Below, piece after piece: positions 26,087-35,020 of a stretch of DNA of 64,000 bases. The stretch is from Bifidobacterium sp. ESL0732. GTDB taxonomy: Bacteria; Actinomycetota; Actinomycetes; Actinomycetales; Bifidobacteriaceae. A model generated the notes under the pieces. That model was given only the letters and a program-made list of their open reading frames with translations. It did no database searches and was not told the origin of the DNA. The DNA lies in assembly GCF_029395535.1 (NCBI RefSeq), contig NZ_CP113920.1:682001-746000 (forward strand). Reading direction: 5' to 3'. Each line of letters starts with the position of its first letter. Positions within the stretch are counted from its first letter, which is position 1. The position numbers were made by a program, and so were the translations under genes.

Positions 26087-27751
26087 ATGAGCGAAACGAA
26101 TGAAACCGGTGAAAACCGGAATGAAAAAGAGGCCGAGACCCCGGTAATGTCCACTGTCGAGCGTGCGGAGCTGCGCCTCAAGCAGGACGAGGCCATCGCC
26201 GAAAACATCAACGAAGGCAAGTCCTTCGACGAATCCATCGACCCGACCAACAAGGAATTCGGCCCGGAAGGCCAGCCTGAGCAGGTGCAGATGCGCGTGG
26301 CCAAGCGTGCCCAGATGTTGAAGGATGGCGTCAACCCATACCCGGTCGTCGTCCGCCCGAGCGATACCATCCCTGCCGTCCGCGCCAAGTACGACGGCAA
26401 GCTCAAGGCCGGGCAGGAGACACAGGATGTGGTCTCGATCGCCGGACGTGTGCTCTTCCTGCGCAACGGCGGCGGCCTCTGCTTCGTGCAGCTTTCCGCT
26501 GGCGACGGCACCAAGATCCAGGGCATGATCTCCAAGAAGGAGATCGGAGCGGACTCGCTGAAGGCATTCAAGCAGTTCGTCGATTTGGGCGACCACCTCT
26601 ACCTCAAGGGGCGCGTGATCGCCTCCAAGACCGGTGAGCTCTCCGTCTTCGCCAGCGAGTGGAAGATCGCAGCCAAAGCGTTGCAGCCTCTGCCGGCCCT
26701 GCACAAGGAGCTGACCGAGGACACCCGCACGCGCAAGCCGTATATTGGTATGATCGCCGACGAGAAGATCCGCGACATGGTTCGCAAGCGCTCCAAGGTC
26801 GTCTCCTCGCTGCGCAATACCTTCGCCCAGGACGACTTCCTCGAGGTCGAGACCCCGATGCTGCAGACCGTCCATGGGGGAGCGGCGGCCCGTCCGTTCA
26901 CCACCCACATGAATGCCTTCGATATCGACCTCTACCTGCGCATCGCGCCGGAACTGTTCCTCAAGCGCTGCCTCGTCGGCGGCATCGAGCGTGTTTTCGA
27001 GATTAACCGTGACTTCCGCAACGAGGGTGTCGACGGCACACACGCCCCGGAGTTCACCATGCTTGAGGCCTATCAGGCTTATGGCAACTACGACACCATC
27101 GCAGCCCTGACGAAGAAGCTCATCCAGCAGTCGGCCATCGACGCATTTGGTTCCACCAAGGTGACGCTTCTCGACGGTAGTGAATACGACTTCGGTGGCG
27201 AATGGAAGCAGATTTCCATGTACGACTCGCTGTCCGAGTCGCTCGGCGAGGAGATTACGCCGGAAACCTCCGTTGACCACCTCGGTGCCATTGCCGACAA
27301 GCTCGGTGTGGAGCGCGACGAGGTCGAAAACCACGGCAAGCTGGTCGAGCATCTTTGGGAGCACTTCTACGAGGCCGATCTCGGCGCGACGGTGCCGACC
27401 TTCGTGCGTGACTTCCCGGTGGAGACCAGCCCGCTCGTGAAGGCCCACCGCTCCAAGCCCGGCGTGGTGGAGAAGTGGGACCTTTACGTGCGCGGCTTCG
27501 AACTGGCGACCGGCTATTCCGAGCTCAACGACCCGGTGGTGCAGCGTCAGCGCTTGGTCGATCAGGCCAAGGACGCGCTCGCCGGCGATGTCGAGGCGAT
27601 GGATATCGACGAGGACTTCCTCGAGGCCCTTGGCGTCGGTATGCCTCCGACCGGCGGCATGGGCATGGGCATCGATCGTCTGCTGATTGCGCTGACCGGC
27701 GCCACCATCCGCGAGACCATCACCTTCCCGCTGGTCAAGCCGCTCAACTAA
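26087..27751 (+). CDS. lysS: Lysyl-tRNA synthetase, class II
   Basis: Charges tRNA-Lys in the cytosol. 554 residues. A hydrophilic, Glu-rich N-terminal extension of about 65 residues precedes the OB-fold anticodon-binding domain (VSIAGRVLFLRNGGGLCFVQL) and the class II core: motif 1 FLEVETPMLQ, motif 2 FEINRDFRNEGVDGTHAPEFTMLE, motif 3 GMGIDRLLIALTG. The longer frame from 26006 lacks similarity. The ATG at 26087 has both a short-spaced GGAG and a TACACT box eight bases upstream (26073-26078), so it may be leaderless. The N-terminal extension is larger than in E. coli LysS (505 residues) and is probably disordered. It is followed by a strong terminator. Confidence 0.97.
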   Translation: MSETNETGENRNEKEAETPVMSTVERAELRLKQDEAIAENINEGKSFDESIDPTNKEFGPEGQPEQVQMRVAKRAQMLKDGVNPYPVVVRPSDTIPAVRAKYDGKLKAGQETQDVVSIAGRVLFLRNGGGLCFVQLSAGDGTKIQGMISKKEIGADSLKAFKQFVDLGDHLYLKGRVIASKTGELSVFASEWKIAAKALQPLPALHKELTEDTRTRKPYIGMIADEKIRDMVRKRSKVVSSLRNTFAQDDFLEVETPMLQTVHGGAAARPFTTHMNAFDIDLYLRIAPELFLKRCLVGGIERVFEINRDFRNEGVDGTHAPEFTMLEAYQAYGNYDTIAALTKKLIQQSAIDAFGSTKVTLLDGSEYDFGGEWKQISMYDSLSESLGEEITPETSVDHLGAIADKLGVERDEVENHGKLVEHLWEHFYEADLGATVPTFVRDFPVETSPLVKAHRSKPGVVEKWDLYVRGFELATGYSELNDPVVQRQRLVDQAKDALAGDVEAMDIDEDFLEALGVGMPPTGGMGMGIDRLLIALTGATIRETITFPLVKPLN

Positions 27752-27778
27752 TCATCAATTATCGTAATGCATTATTAT

Positions 27779-27818
27779 AATGGCCTCATCTGTTTTATGC
27801 GGGTGGGCCATTTTTTAG
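27779..27818 (+). terminator. Rho-independent terminator of lysS
   Basis: AATGGCC pairs with GGCCATT around a 20-base loop and is followed by TTTT. Confidence 0.85.
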
Positions 27819-27961
27819 ACACCCGATCTGCCGGAATCGGAACAAACGTGAGGATTTGCCGGTTCGAGGTGAGAAGGAAGGCGGCGCAGGCGGTAACGGG
27901 GAATGTTTGCGCATTGCGTTGAGGGAATAGCAGAAAACTTGAAGATTGGAGTTTAGACAAG

Positions 27962-28999
27962 ATGAAGAATCTGGATTTGTGGGTCAACGGGCTGCGCCCA
28001 AAGACATTGCCGGCATCCATCGCACCTGTTTTGGTCGGTATCGCCGCGGGGTATCGTCTGTTGAAATCTCAGCCTGCTGGATGTTCCACTGGTAAGAAAG
28101 AGGTTCAAGCTTGTGTGGCTGAGCCTACCGGTTTGAGCTCCCTGTCCGCCGGCATCGATTGGGGAAAGTTCGTTCTGCTTGCACTTCTTTGCGTGGTGGT
28201 TGCGCTTTTCATTCAGATTGCTGCCAACTTCGCCAATGATTATTCGGATGGCATTCGTGGCACCGACGAGGGCCGCGGCGACGCGGAAGTCAAGACCGCC
28301 AAACCCCAACGTCTCACCGTTTCCGAGCGCGTCAAGCCCGGTCAGGTGCTCGCCGCTGCCGGTGTCAACGCCTTCATCGCCTGCGTGTCAGGTCTGGCCA
28401 TCACCATTGTCACTGGCCACTGGTGGCTTATCGTCCTTGGCGTTCTGTGCCTGCTCGCCGGCTGGTTCTATGTCGGAGGCAAACATCCCTACGGTTATGC
28501 CGGTTTCGGCGAGGTCGGTGTCTTCATTTTCTTCGGCCTGGTGGCGGTGCTTGGCACACAATATGTGCTTACCGGCCGTGTCAACGCCGAAGGAGTTCTG
28601 GGAGCAGTGCTTTGCGGCCTGTTCTCCTGCGCCATCCTTATGGTCAACAATCTGCGTGACGTCGATGAGGACAAGATCAGCGGCAAGATGACCCTTGGCG
28701 TGCGTCTCGGCCGGAAGAACGCGCAGACCGTCCTGTTCGTTACCTACCTGGTGCCGCTGGTGATTACAGTAGTTGGCGCTTTTGTTCCTCTGGTGATGCT
28801 GTTCCGCCAATTCAGTGTCGGCGGCGTTATTCTTGCGGTTTTGGCCGTTATCTTCGCGATGGTGTGCATCAAGGCGGCGACGGGATTGGTACGTAGTGTC
28901 AACGGCGGTAACTTCGTCAAGGCCCTGCCTATGTGCAGCATGACGATTCTTCTGTTTTCGATTGTCTTTATCATTGTGGAGATCGCTCTGACGCTCTAA
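27962..28999 (+). CDS. menA: 1,4-dihydroxy-2-naphthoate polyprenyltransferase
   Basis: UbiA-family membrane enzyme that attaches the polyprenyl chain to DHNA to give demethylmenaquinone. 345 residues, about nine membrane helices. The first Asp-rich motif is NFANDYSDGIRGTDEGRGD (near 92-110) and the second is LMVNNLRDVDEDKISGKMTLGVRLG (near 227-250); NGLRPKTLPASIAPVL at the N-terminus is the MenA hallmark. An insertion of roughly 40 residues follows the first helix (about 35-60, SQPAGCSTGKKEVQACVAEPTG). A TGGAG lies about ten bases before the ATG. It stands alone between lysS and gpmA; no other men gene is in the window. It should supply quinone to the NDH-2 and cytochrome bd genes 14-23 kb away. 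Confidence 0.93.
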   Translation: MKNLDLWVNGLRPKTLPASIAPVLVGIAAGYRLLKSQPAGCSTGKKEVQACVAEPTGLSSLSAGIDWGKFVLLALLCVVVALFIQIAANFANDYSDGIRGTDEGRGDAEVKTAKPQRLTVSERVKPGQVLAAAGVNAFIACVSGLAITIVTGHWWLIVLGVLCLLAGWFYVGGKHPYGYAGFGEVGVFIFFGLVAVLGTQYVLTGRVNAEGVLGAVLCGLFSCAILMVNNLRDVDEDKISGKMTLGVRLGRKNAQTVLFVTYLVPLVITVVGAFVPLVMLFRQFSVGGVILAVLAVIFAMVCIKAATGLVRSVNGGNFVKALPMCSMTILLFSIVFIIVEIALTL

Positions 29000-29125
29000 G
29001 AGCCATCGGTATGGCTTCGGAGCGGCAATAGGTTCATAGGGGGTTTGAGCGTGTGTGGCAGACGATACTGTGAACGTTAACGATTTTGCCGCCATACCGT
29101 CCCATTCATCGCCTACCATTGAACT

Positions 29126-29872
29126 ATGTCTTATAGATTAGTATTGCTCCGGCACGGCCAGAGCGCATGGAATAAAACAAACCAATTCACCGGTTGGGTG
29201 GACGTTCCGCTTACTGAGCAGGGCGTCGAAGAAGCCAAGCACGGTGGCCAGCTTCTCAAAGAGAAGAATGTCCTTCCCGACATCGTCTTCACTTCGTTGC
29301 TGCGTCGCGCGATCAACACCGCCAACTACGCCCTGGACGAGGCTGATCGCCTCTGGATTCCTGTCAAGCGCAGCTGGAGGCTCAACGAGCGTCACTATGG
29401 CGCCCTGCAAGGCAAGAACAAGTCCGAGATCCGCGAGAAGTACGGCGACGAGAAGTTCATGATTTGGCGTCGTTCCTACGGCACCCCGCCGCCAGAGATC
29501 GATCCGAGCGACAAGTTCTCGCAGAACAGCGACCCGCGTTACGCCGGTGATCCGGTCCCCGAGACCGAGGCTCTGGCCAACGTCGTTGCCCGTGTGACGC
29601 CGTACTGGGAATCCGAAATCGTCCCCGAGCTCAAGAGCGGCAAGACCGTTCTGATCGCCGCGCACGGCAACTCGCTGCGTGCCATCGTCAAGATGCTTGA
29701 CGGCCTTTCGGAAGAGGAAATCTCCAAGGTCAACATTCCTACGGCCATCCCGCTGGTTTACGAGCTGGATGAGAACATGAAGCCGATCAAGCCTCGTGGC
29801 GAGTACCTCGACCCTGAAGCCGCTGCCGCCGGCGCTGCTGCCGTGGCTGCACAAGGCCAGGCCAAGAAGTAA
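29126..29872 (+). CDS. gpmA: 2,3-bisphosphoglycerate-dependent phosphoglycerate mutase
   Basis: Interconverts 3- and 2-phosphoglycerate in lower glycolysis, in the cytosol. 248 residues, normal. The phosphohistidine motif [11 protein letters not shown] places the catalytic His at about residue 10; [14 protein letters not shown] and [14 protein letters not shown] (second His) complete the site. The Ala-rich C-terminus ([18 protein letters not shown]) is a small actinobacterial-type tail. There is no SD; TACCAT at 29114-29119 lies six bases before the ATG, suggesting a leaderless transcript. A long perfect terminator follows. Confidence 0.96.
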   Translation: MSYRLVLLRHGQSAWNKTNQFTGWVDVPLTEQGVEEAKHGGQLLKEKNVLPDIVFTSLLRRAINTANYALDEADRLWIPVKRSWRLNERHYGALQGKNKSEIREKYGDEKFMIWRRSYGTPPPEIDPSDKFSQNSDPRYAGDPVPETEALANVVARVTPYWESEIVPELKSGKTVLIAAHGNSLRAIVKMLDGLSEEEISKVNIPTAIPLVYELDENMKPIKPRGEYLDPEAAAAGAAAVAAQGQAKK

Positions 29873-29897
29873 GTTTCGACTTTACTTTCGATAATTA

Positions 29898-29936
29898 AAA
29901 GGCGAACCGCATCGATATTGCGGTTCGCCTTTAACT
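29898..29936 (+). terminator. Rho-independent terminator of gpmA, possibly bidirectional
   Basis: AAAGGCGAACCGCA and TTGCGGTTCGCCTTT form a stem of about 14 bp around a six-base loop. A- and T-rich flanks on both sides let it end both gpmA and the convergent phoU. Confidence 0.9.
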
Positions 29937-29961
29937 GTTTTATCAATAAATTGCGGGAATT

Positions 29962-30639
29962 TCAGTCCTCGTCGAGGTCGCGAGGCTCCTTGCTTGGATC
30001 GAAGCCGGAAACGATATAGACCACTTGGCGCGCGGTGGAAACGGCATGGTCACCGAGACGTTCCATGAAGCGCGCGGTCAGTACCACGTCGATGAGCTGC
30101 TGCTTCGTGCCTTCCCATGAGTCGTCGAGTACCAGTTCGAAGCTTTCCTGGTGTAGTTCGTCGAGTTTGTTGTCATCGGCGATGATCTGCTGGGCCAGCG
30201 TCGTGTCGCGGTCGGCGAGCATTTCCGGCAATCTGTCGGCGGTGATGTCAAGCAAAGCGCGCATGCTTTCAAAAATATGACGCGTCTTCTCATTTTCCGG
30301 CAGCGCCGAGGCGGGGTAGGCCCGGTACGCTGTTTGTGCGATATGCTGGGCCAAATCGCCCATGCGCTCGATGGTGGAGGCCAGTCGTAATGTGGCGACG
30401 ACCACGCGCAGGTCAGTGGCCACGGGGCTTTGCTGGGCCAACAGCTTGACGCACTGGTCGAGAATCTGCTTTTCCAGCGCGTCGATAGCAATATCGCCGT
30501 CAATCACGGATTTGGCAGCGTCCATGTCTTTGTCCATCAAGGCTTTTCCAGCCCCGTGAATCGCGGCGCAAACGCCGTTGGACATGCGCTCCAGATCGTC
30601 GGCGACCGCCTTGAGTTCTTCGTTGTAGATGACGCGCAT
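29962..30639 (-). CDS. phoU: Phosphate signalling protein PhoU
   Basis: 225 residues forming two three-helix PhoU bundles. Each bundle has the family metal-binding pattern (E/D)xxxD: RLASTIERMGDLAQHIAQ in the first and RFMERLGDHAVSTARQVVY in the second. PhoU links the Pst phosphate transporter with the PhoR/PhoB-type two-component system and represses it when phosphate is plentiful. AAGAAG lies close to the ATG. No pst or pho genes are adjacent; a DUF2530 gene lies 40 bp upstream on the same strand and may be co-transcribed. Confidence 0.93.
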   Translation of the reverse strand: MRVIYNEELKAVADDLERMSNGVCAAIHGAGKALMDKDMDAAKSVIDGDIAIDALEKQILDQCVKLLAQQSPVATDLRVVVATLRLASTIERMGDLAQHIAQTAYRAYPASALPENEKTRHIFESMRALLDITADRLPEMLADRDTTLAQQIIADDNKLDELHQESFELVLDDSWEGTKQQLIDVVLTARFMERLGDHAVSTARQVVYIVSGFDPSKEPRDLDED

Positions 30640-30679
30640 ATGAGCTTCTTTCGTAGTGGTTGGATACGCCGGTTATGCG

Positions 30680-30937
30680 TTAGTTGGCACCGAGTCTGCG
30701 ATAATCCCAGCGGTCGAAATGCTCCCAAATCAGCATCAGCACACCAATGAGGACGCCCGACGAGCACAGGATAATCGCTTCAAGGACGTGGAATCCGCAA
30801 GCAAATAAAATGGCACTAACCGCAAGCGCGATAAGCCACCAGCTGGTAATAATCATGAACGTTTTGCGCAAATCCACCTGGACAGGCTTCGGGGCTGGCT
30901 TACAGGCATCAGGGTTGATGATCGGGGCAAACTTCAT
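30680..30937 (-). CDS. DUF2530 domain small membrane protein
   Basis: 85 residues: a Pro/Lys-rich N-terminus followed by two membrane helices (about 30-48 and 51-70) and an ending with WEHFDRWDYRRLG. This matches the actinobacterial DUF2530 family of unknown function. There is no SD; a TAAAAT box at 30945-30950 sits seven bases before the ATG, a leaderless arrangement. It may form an operon with phoU 40 bp downstream. Confidence 0.8.
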   Translation of the reverse strand: MKFAPIINPDACKPAPKPVQVDLRKTFMIITSWWLIALAVSAILFACGFHVLEAIILCSSGVLIGVLMLIWEHFDRWDYRRLGAN

Positions 30938-31050
30938 ATGTCTGATTTTAGTATCGGGGGCTAACCTTAAGTTGGCTATACGCTGATTCTCTTTGTGAAT
31001 CGGTATGAGAGCTATGAGAGCATAGAGGAAGCGTTAACTACAAGGAGCTT

Positions 31051-32694
31051 TTGCAAGTGTATTCGATTTACCCGGTCGCCAAGCGGTATGCCTGGGGGTC
31101 CTATACCCGTTTGCAGACGATGTTCGCCTCCCAATTGGACGCGCAAGGACCACTCTCGCCGGTCAAAAGCGAGAATGATCAGGTATATATAGGTCAGCCT
31201 CGTCCAACGGCAGCTGAAGACCGAGAGCCGTGCTCGCAGCTTTCGGCTCCGAGGAAAACCATTGATGGCCCGCTTGCCGAGATGTGGTTCAGCGGTCATG
31301 CCCAATGGCCTTCGCGGGTGGAGTTGGATGTGCAAAAAGCCTTGGAAGAGTTATCGCAAGATAATCGGCACAAGCAGCACAAGGCGCTGGCACGGTTACG
31401 AAATCCGCATTTCCATGGCATCGAAAAGTCCTCGGAGCACCTTGTCTCCATAGGGTTGACCGACCTTATCCATGCCGATCCCGAGGCCATGCTGGGTGTC
31501 CGCTGTTCCGATAAATTCGGACCCGTCCTTCCATATCTTTTGAAAGTGATTTCCGCTCGTATCCCGCTTTCTTTGCAGGTCCATCCCGTCGATTTCCAAG
31601 CGCGCGCGGGCTTCAACGCCGAGAACGCACAGCACGTGCCGATGAACGCTCCCGAGCGCTCCTTCAAGGACGCAGTAGCAAAAAACGAGATGGTCGTCGC
31701 ATTGGAGCCTTTTGAGGCGTCTGTCGGATTTGCCACGCCGACATTCATGCTTTCCAATCTCACCTTGGTGGACCACCCGCTTGCCCGACGCATGGTCGAG
31801 GCGCTGACGCCGCAATCGCATCATGACATGCATGTCATCCACGGCATGCATGGGATGTTCAATATTCCTCAGCAACTCGAAGATCAGGAAAACGGTGATT
31901 TCGCCGAAGCCGATGCACTCATGCCCATAGCCTCTGCGGTTTGGCAGCCTTCACACAAACGGGTTTTCCGTGCGTTCCATACGGCGGTAACCGCTGGTCC
32001 TGTCAACGATTTGCAACTGGCTTTGGCGAATGCGGCTAGTGAAGTATCCGACGAGCGCTCGCAAATGGCGTTCCGTTACGCCCTCGCCGCCGAAAAGGCG
32101 TTCCCGGGTGACCCGAGCGTGCTGGCATTGCTGATGATGAACCCCGTTGCCTTGCAGGAAGGCGAATCCGTATTCATTCCTGCAGGCACCCCGCATGCCT
32201 ATATTCATGGCACTGGCGTCGAGATTATGACCAATTCAGATAATGTATTACGTGCCGGTATGACTGTGAAGCACAAAGACATTCCCGACTTCCTGCAAAG
32301 CCTCGATTGCGACTCGTCTTCGCCCATTGACCCGAGCGTCAGTTGGATGACTGATTGGGGCGGGATGTTCGGCAACAGGGTCATTTACCGGCCGAAAATT
32401 GATGAATTCATGTTGAGTTATGGCAGGGTCGGTACGCAACAGCGTCCCTGGCCGATGATGGAACGGCTCTCGAGTCGCTATGGCAGGCTCATGACGAAGG
32501 TCTCGCTGTCCAACCGGCATTTTGGTCCCAGGGTCGTGGTGTGTATCGAAGGGTCGATAAAGGTTGTCAGTTCCCGTGAATCAAGGGTTTTGCATCAGGG
32601 TGAGGCCGTTTTCGTCCCTGCCGCTGACGGCCGGGTGCAGTTGGATTCGGATAGCGAAGTTGGCACCTTCATCATGGCTTCCACACAGGTGTGA
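31051..32694 (+). CDS. manA: Mannose-6-phosphate isomerase, class I (long form)
   Basis: Interconverts mannose 6-phosphate and fructose 6-phosphate using Zn. The cupin core is clear: substrate strand YPVAKRYAWGSYTRLQ, zinc ligands in PLSLQVHPVD, second site ESVFIPAGTPHAYIHGTGVEIMTNSDNVLRAG and the conserved LRAGMTVKH. At 547 residues it is much longer than the E. coli enzyme (391). The extra residues lie mainly between the first strand and the zinc site (about 30-130) and in a middle insertion (about 250-330). The start is a TTG at 31051 with AAGGAGC five to six bases upstream. A free-standing gene. Confidence 0.92.
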   Translation: MQVYSIYPVAKRYAWGSYTRLQTMFASQLDAQGPLSPVKSENDQVYIGQPRPTAAEDREPCSQLSAPRKTIDGPLAEMWFSGHAQWPSRVELDVQKALEELSQDNRHKQHKALARLRNPHFHGIEKSSEHLVSIGLTDLIHADPEAMLGVRCSDKFGPVLPYLLKVISARIPLSLQVHPVDFQARAGFNAENAQHVPMNAPERSFKDAVAKNEMVVALEPFEASVGFATPTFMLSNLTLVDHPLARRMVEALTPQSHHDMHVIHGMHGMFNIPQQLEDQENGDFAEADALMPIASAVWQPSHKRVFRAFHTAVTAGPVNDLQLALANAASEVSDERSQMAFRYALAAEKAFPGDPSVLALLMMNPVALQEGESVFIPAGTPHAYIHGTGVEIMTNSDNVLRAGMTVKHKDIPDFLQSLDCDSSSPIDPSVSWMTDWGGMFGNRVIYRPKIDEFMLSYGRVGTQQRPWPMMERLSSRYGRLMTKVSLSNRHFGPRVVVCIEGSIKVVSSRESRVLHQGEAVFVPAADGRVQLDSDSEVGTFIMASTQV

Positions 32695-33026
32695 GCTGGT
32701 GCAAGGCTCGACATTTCAACGATTTTGCAATGGGTTAGCAGGGGATTGCCGTATTTTGTGCTTGCTGGTCTTTGCTGGGATTCCACCAGTTTCGTGTTGT
32801 CTTTATTGTGAAGAAAATGTGACACGCCGACAAACCGATTTGATTCTGCGGTTTTTAGAAAAATGAAGTTAAATTGTGCACTGGAAAAATCAGGGCTTGA
32901 AGTATTCTTGTAGCAGAAATCAAGAAGTAGGAGATGCGCTTTACGGTGTCTTATTGATACGGTGTTGTACCGGTAAAGCTAGTCAAGGTATTTTCTACAT
33001 AAACGTTGTCCGCAAGGAGTTGATTC
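32695..33026. other. Non-coding leader region upstream of the CHAP-domain gene
   Basis: 332 bp, AT-richer than the flanks. No terminator hairpin for manA is obvious and no riboswitch consensus is recognised. Its length would allow a long 5' leader for the CHAP gene. Confidence 0.45.
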
Positions 33027-33950
33027 ATGGTTCACGGTGCGCACAAGGCACGGAGAGGCACGAAGCGGTCTGTTGCCGTTTCATCCCTCTTCTCTCCTGC
33101 AAAGGGGTCGCATTCGCTCAAGGCGGTGCGGCAGGCGCAGGCTGTTGCCACTAATGGTGCCATGGTTGGCTTGAGCCCAGAAGTTGCGGATAAGCTCAAC
33201 GAAATCGTGCCTGAAACTCGTCGTTCTATTCGTCTGGCTCGGGAATCCGAAAACCGGCATCATGCCGCAGTCGTCTCCGCTTCTTTGGCGGCTCTTGTCG
33301 GTGCCGCCGCCACCGCTGCGATGGCAGGGAACCCGAGTAAACCTAGCTTGAACGCAAGCGGAGAAGCTACTACCACTTCCACGATGAAGCCGATCAATGC
33401 GGCATCGCGTTCCGAAGACCGTGTTCCGCTGCAGTCCAATGGAGCACAGGGCACCTGGAGCTTGGGCGATTCCAATACTTCGCTCGATGTTTCCGCGATG
33501 TCGAAGTCGATTGCCGATAATCCGCAGATCGCAAATCTGATGGATCAGGATTACAAGGTGCTGCCTGCAGGCTTCAATCCCAATCACGCCACGGGGGATT
33601 TCGGCAATAACTACGAGTTCAGTCAGTGCACGTGGTGGGTCTACGTGCGTAGGCATCAGCTGGGGCTTCCCGCAGGTTCCCAGATGGGTAACGGTGCCCA
33701 ATGGGCCGACACCGCTCGTTCCTTGGGCTATTGGGTCGATCATACAGCGCGTCACGTCGGCGACATCATGGTGTTCGCTGGCGGTCAGGATGGCTCGGAT
33801 CCGGTCTGTGGTCATGTGGCCATCATCGAGCAGATTAACCCCGATGGGTCCGTTGTCACTTCGGAGTGTGGCGCTTCCTTACAGGGCAAGACCTACTCGA
33901 AAACCTACACGGCCGATCAGGTTGCTGCCCATCAGATTATTCATTACTGA
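33027..33950 (+). CDS. Secreted or anchored CHAP-domain peptidoglycan hydrolase
   Basis: 307 residues. A basic N-terminus (about 1-85) precedes one hydrophobic segment (about 87-101, AAVVSASLAALVGAAATAAMAG), so the protein is exported or anchored with an unusually long cytosolic lead. The C-terminal CHAP domain (about 195-307) has the catalytic Cys in YEFSQCTWWVYVRR and His in VCGHVAIIEQI. CHAP enzymes cut amide bonds in peptidoglycan, needed for cell separation. A CAAGGAG site lies eight bases before the ATG. An NlpC/P60 gene follows on the same strand, and the two probably share the daughter-cell-separation task. Confidence 0.88.
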   Translation: MVHGAHKARRGTKRSVAVSSLFSPAKGSHSLKAVRQAQAVATNGAMVGLSPEVADKLNEIVPETRRSIRLARESENRHHAAVVSASLAALVGAAATAAMAGNPSKPSLNASGEATTTSTMKPINAASRSEDRVPLQSNGAQGTWSLGDSNTSLDVSAMSKSIADNPQIANLMDQDYKVLPAGFNPNHATGDFGNNYEFSQCTWWVYVRRHQLGLPAGSQMGNGAQWADTARSLGYWVDHTARHVGDIMVFAGGQDGSDPVCGHVAIIEQINPDGSVVTSECGASLQGKTYSKTYTADQVAAHQIIHY

Positions 33951-34149
33951 GGATTTTGATTTTCTTATAGTTCTACCTCACAGAAATTTGTGAAGGTTGT
34001 CTCTTGTGAGAGTGAAAATCTTGTTCCCTTATTTTGTGCAGTATTCAAGGGATTAGACGATAAAACAAGTACAGCGTTCAGACTCAGTTATCGTTTCGAC
34101 AAGCTGTCTCGAACGGATTATGTTACGGCTTTATGGTAATCTGGTGTAC

Positions 34150-34866
34150 ATGATGAAAGCTTCGAAGATCTGTGCATCCTTGGCTGCGCTCGCCTTGAGC
34201 GCCTCAGCCGTTATCGCATTCTCTCCCACCGCCTTTGCTGCCAACGAGGACAACAACCCGGTTACTTCCTCACGTTCGTTCCGCAAGGTCAACACTGTTC
34301 GCAAAGACCTATTGAAGGAATCCACCTCCACTGATGTCGACACCAAGTCGAATTGGGGAGGCATCGAGTCTCTTGATGTGCCTCAGACGCAATCTCAGGC
34401 CGAGAAGGACGCCGCTGCGGCACAGCAGCGGGCTGCTGACGCTGCAGCTGCTTCTCGTTCCGCCGCCAGGGATTCGCTGTCGGCAACGCCGCAGAATTTC
34501 ACAGTCACGCCTCCCAATGGCCAGTCGGTTTCCAGCCTGCTCGCTTTTGCCAATCAGTTTATCGGCAAAGTTCCCTATGTAAGCGGCGGTACCTCTCCGG
34601 CAGGTTGGGATTGCTCCGGGTTCGTCCAGTATGTGTACGCCCAGCTGGGCATAGCGTTGCCCCGCACGTCTGGTGCTCAGGCAACTGCTGGTAGGCCTGT
34701 TGCTGACCTCAGCCAAGCGATGCCGGGCGATATTATTGCCAATGCCGGTCATGCAGCCATTTATATTGGCAATGGTCAGGTGGTCAACGCTCAGCTTAAC
34801 GGAACACAGTATGATTCGGTGTCCGTCGTCTTCAGCGGCGGTTATTCGATTCGTAGGATTCTGTAG
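34150..34866 (+). CDS. Secreted NlpC/P60 peptidoglycan endopeptidase
   Basis: About 238 residues. Signal peptide: basic MMKASK, hydrophobic ICASLAALALSASAVIAFSP and an AFA cleavage motif. An Ala/Gln-rich linker (about 80-110, possibly a short coiled coil) leads to the NlpC/P60 domain with catalytic Cys in GWDCSGFVQYVY and His in NAGHAAIYIG. It hydrolyses D-Glu-diaminopimelate/lysine-type peptide bonds in the wall. Start choice: two adjacent ATGs (34150, 34153) without SD; a GTG at 34144 has TATGGT six bases upstream and could be a leaderless start. A strong terminator follows. Confidence 0.9.
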   Translation: MMKASKICASLAALALSASAVIAFSPTAFAANEDNNPVTSSRSFRKVNTVRKDLLKESTSTDVDTKSNWGGIESLDVPQTQSQAEKDAAAAQQRAADAAAASRSAARDSLSATPQNFTVTPPNGQSVSSLLAFANQFIGKVPYVSGGTSPAGWDCSGFVQYVYAQLGIALPRTSGAQATAGRPVADLSQAMPGDIIANAGHAAIYIGNGQVVNAQLNGTQYDSVSVVFSGGYSIRRIL

Positions 34867-34896
34867 CTTTGCAATGACTTTATAAAAGTTCGATAT

Positions 34897-34936
34897 AAAG
34901 AAACGCGTTCCTTTCGGAACGCGTTTCTTTATATGC
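34897..34936 (+). terminator. Rho-independent terminator of the NlpC/P60 gene
   Basis: AAAGAAACGCGTTCC and GGAACGCGTTTCTTT form a perfect 15-bp stem with a TTTC loop, followed by ATAT. Confidence 0.92.
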
Positions 34937-35020
34937 GCATAATTCGTGCCTCTCCTGCAAGGCTGGTATTCTTTAAGTAGAACCGTTATGAGCGGTGTCA
35001 CGTATGTCAAGGAGGTAGTC

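Noticed and set aside
32695..33026. Riboswitch (c-di-AMP ydaO type) upstream of the CHAP gene
   Set aside because: Such switches occur before wall hydrolases in actinobacteria, but the conserved ydaO core sequences are not seen here.
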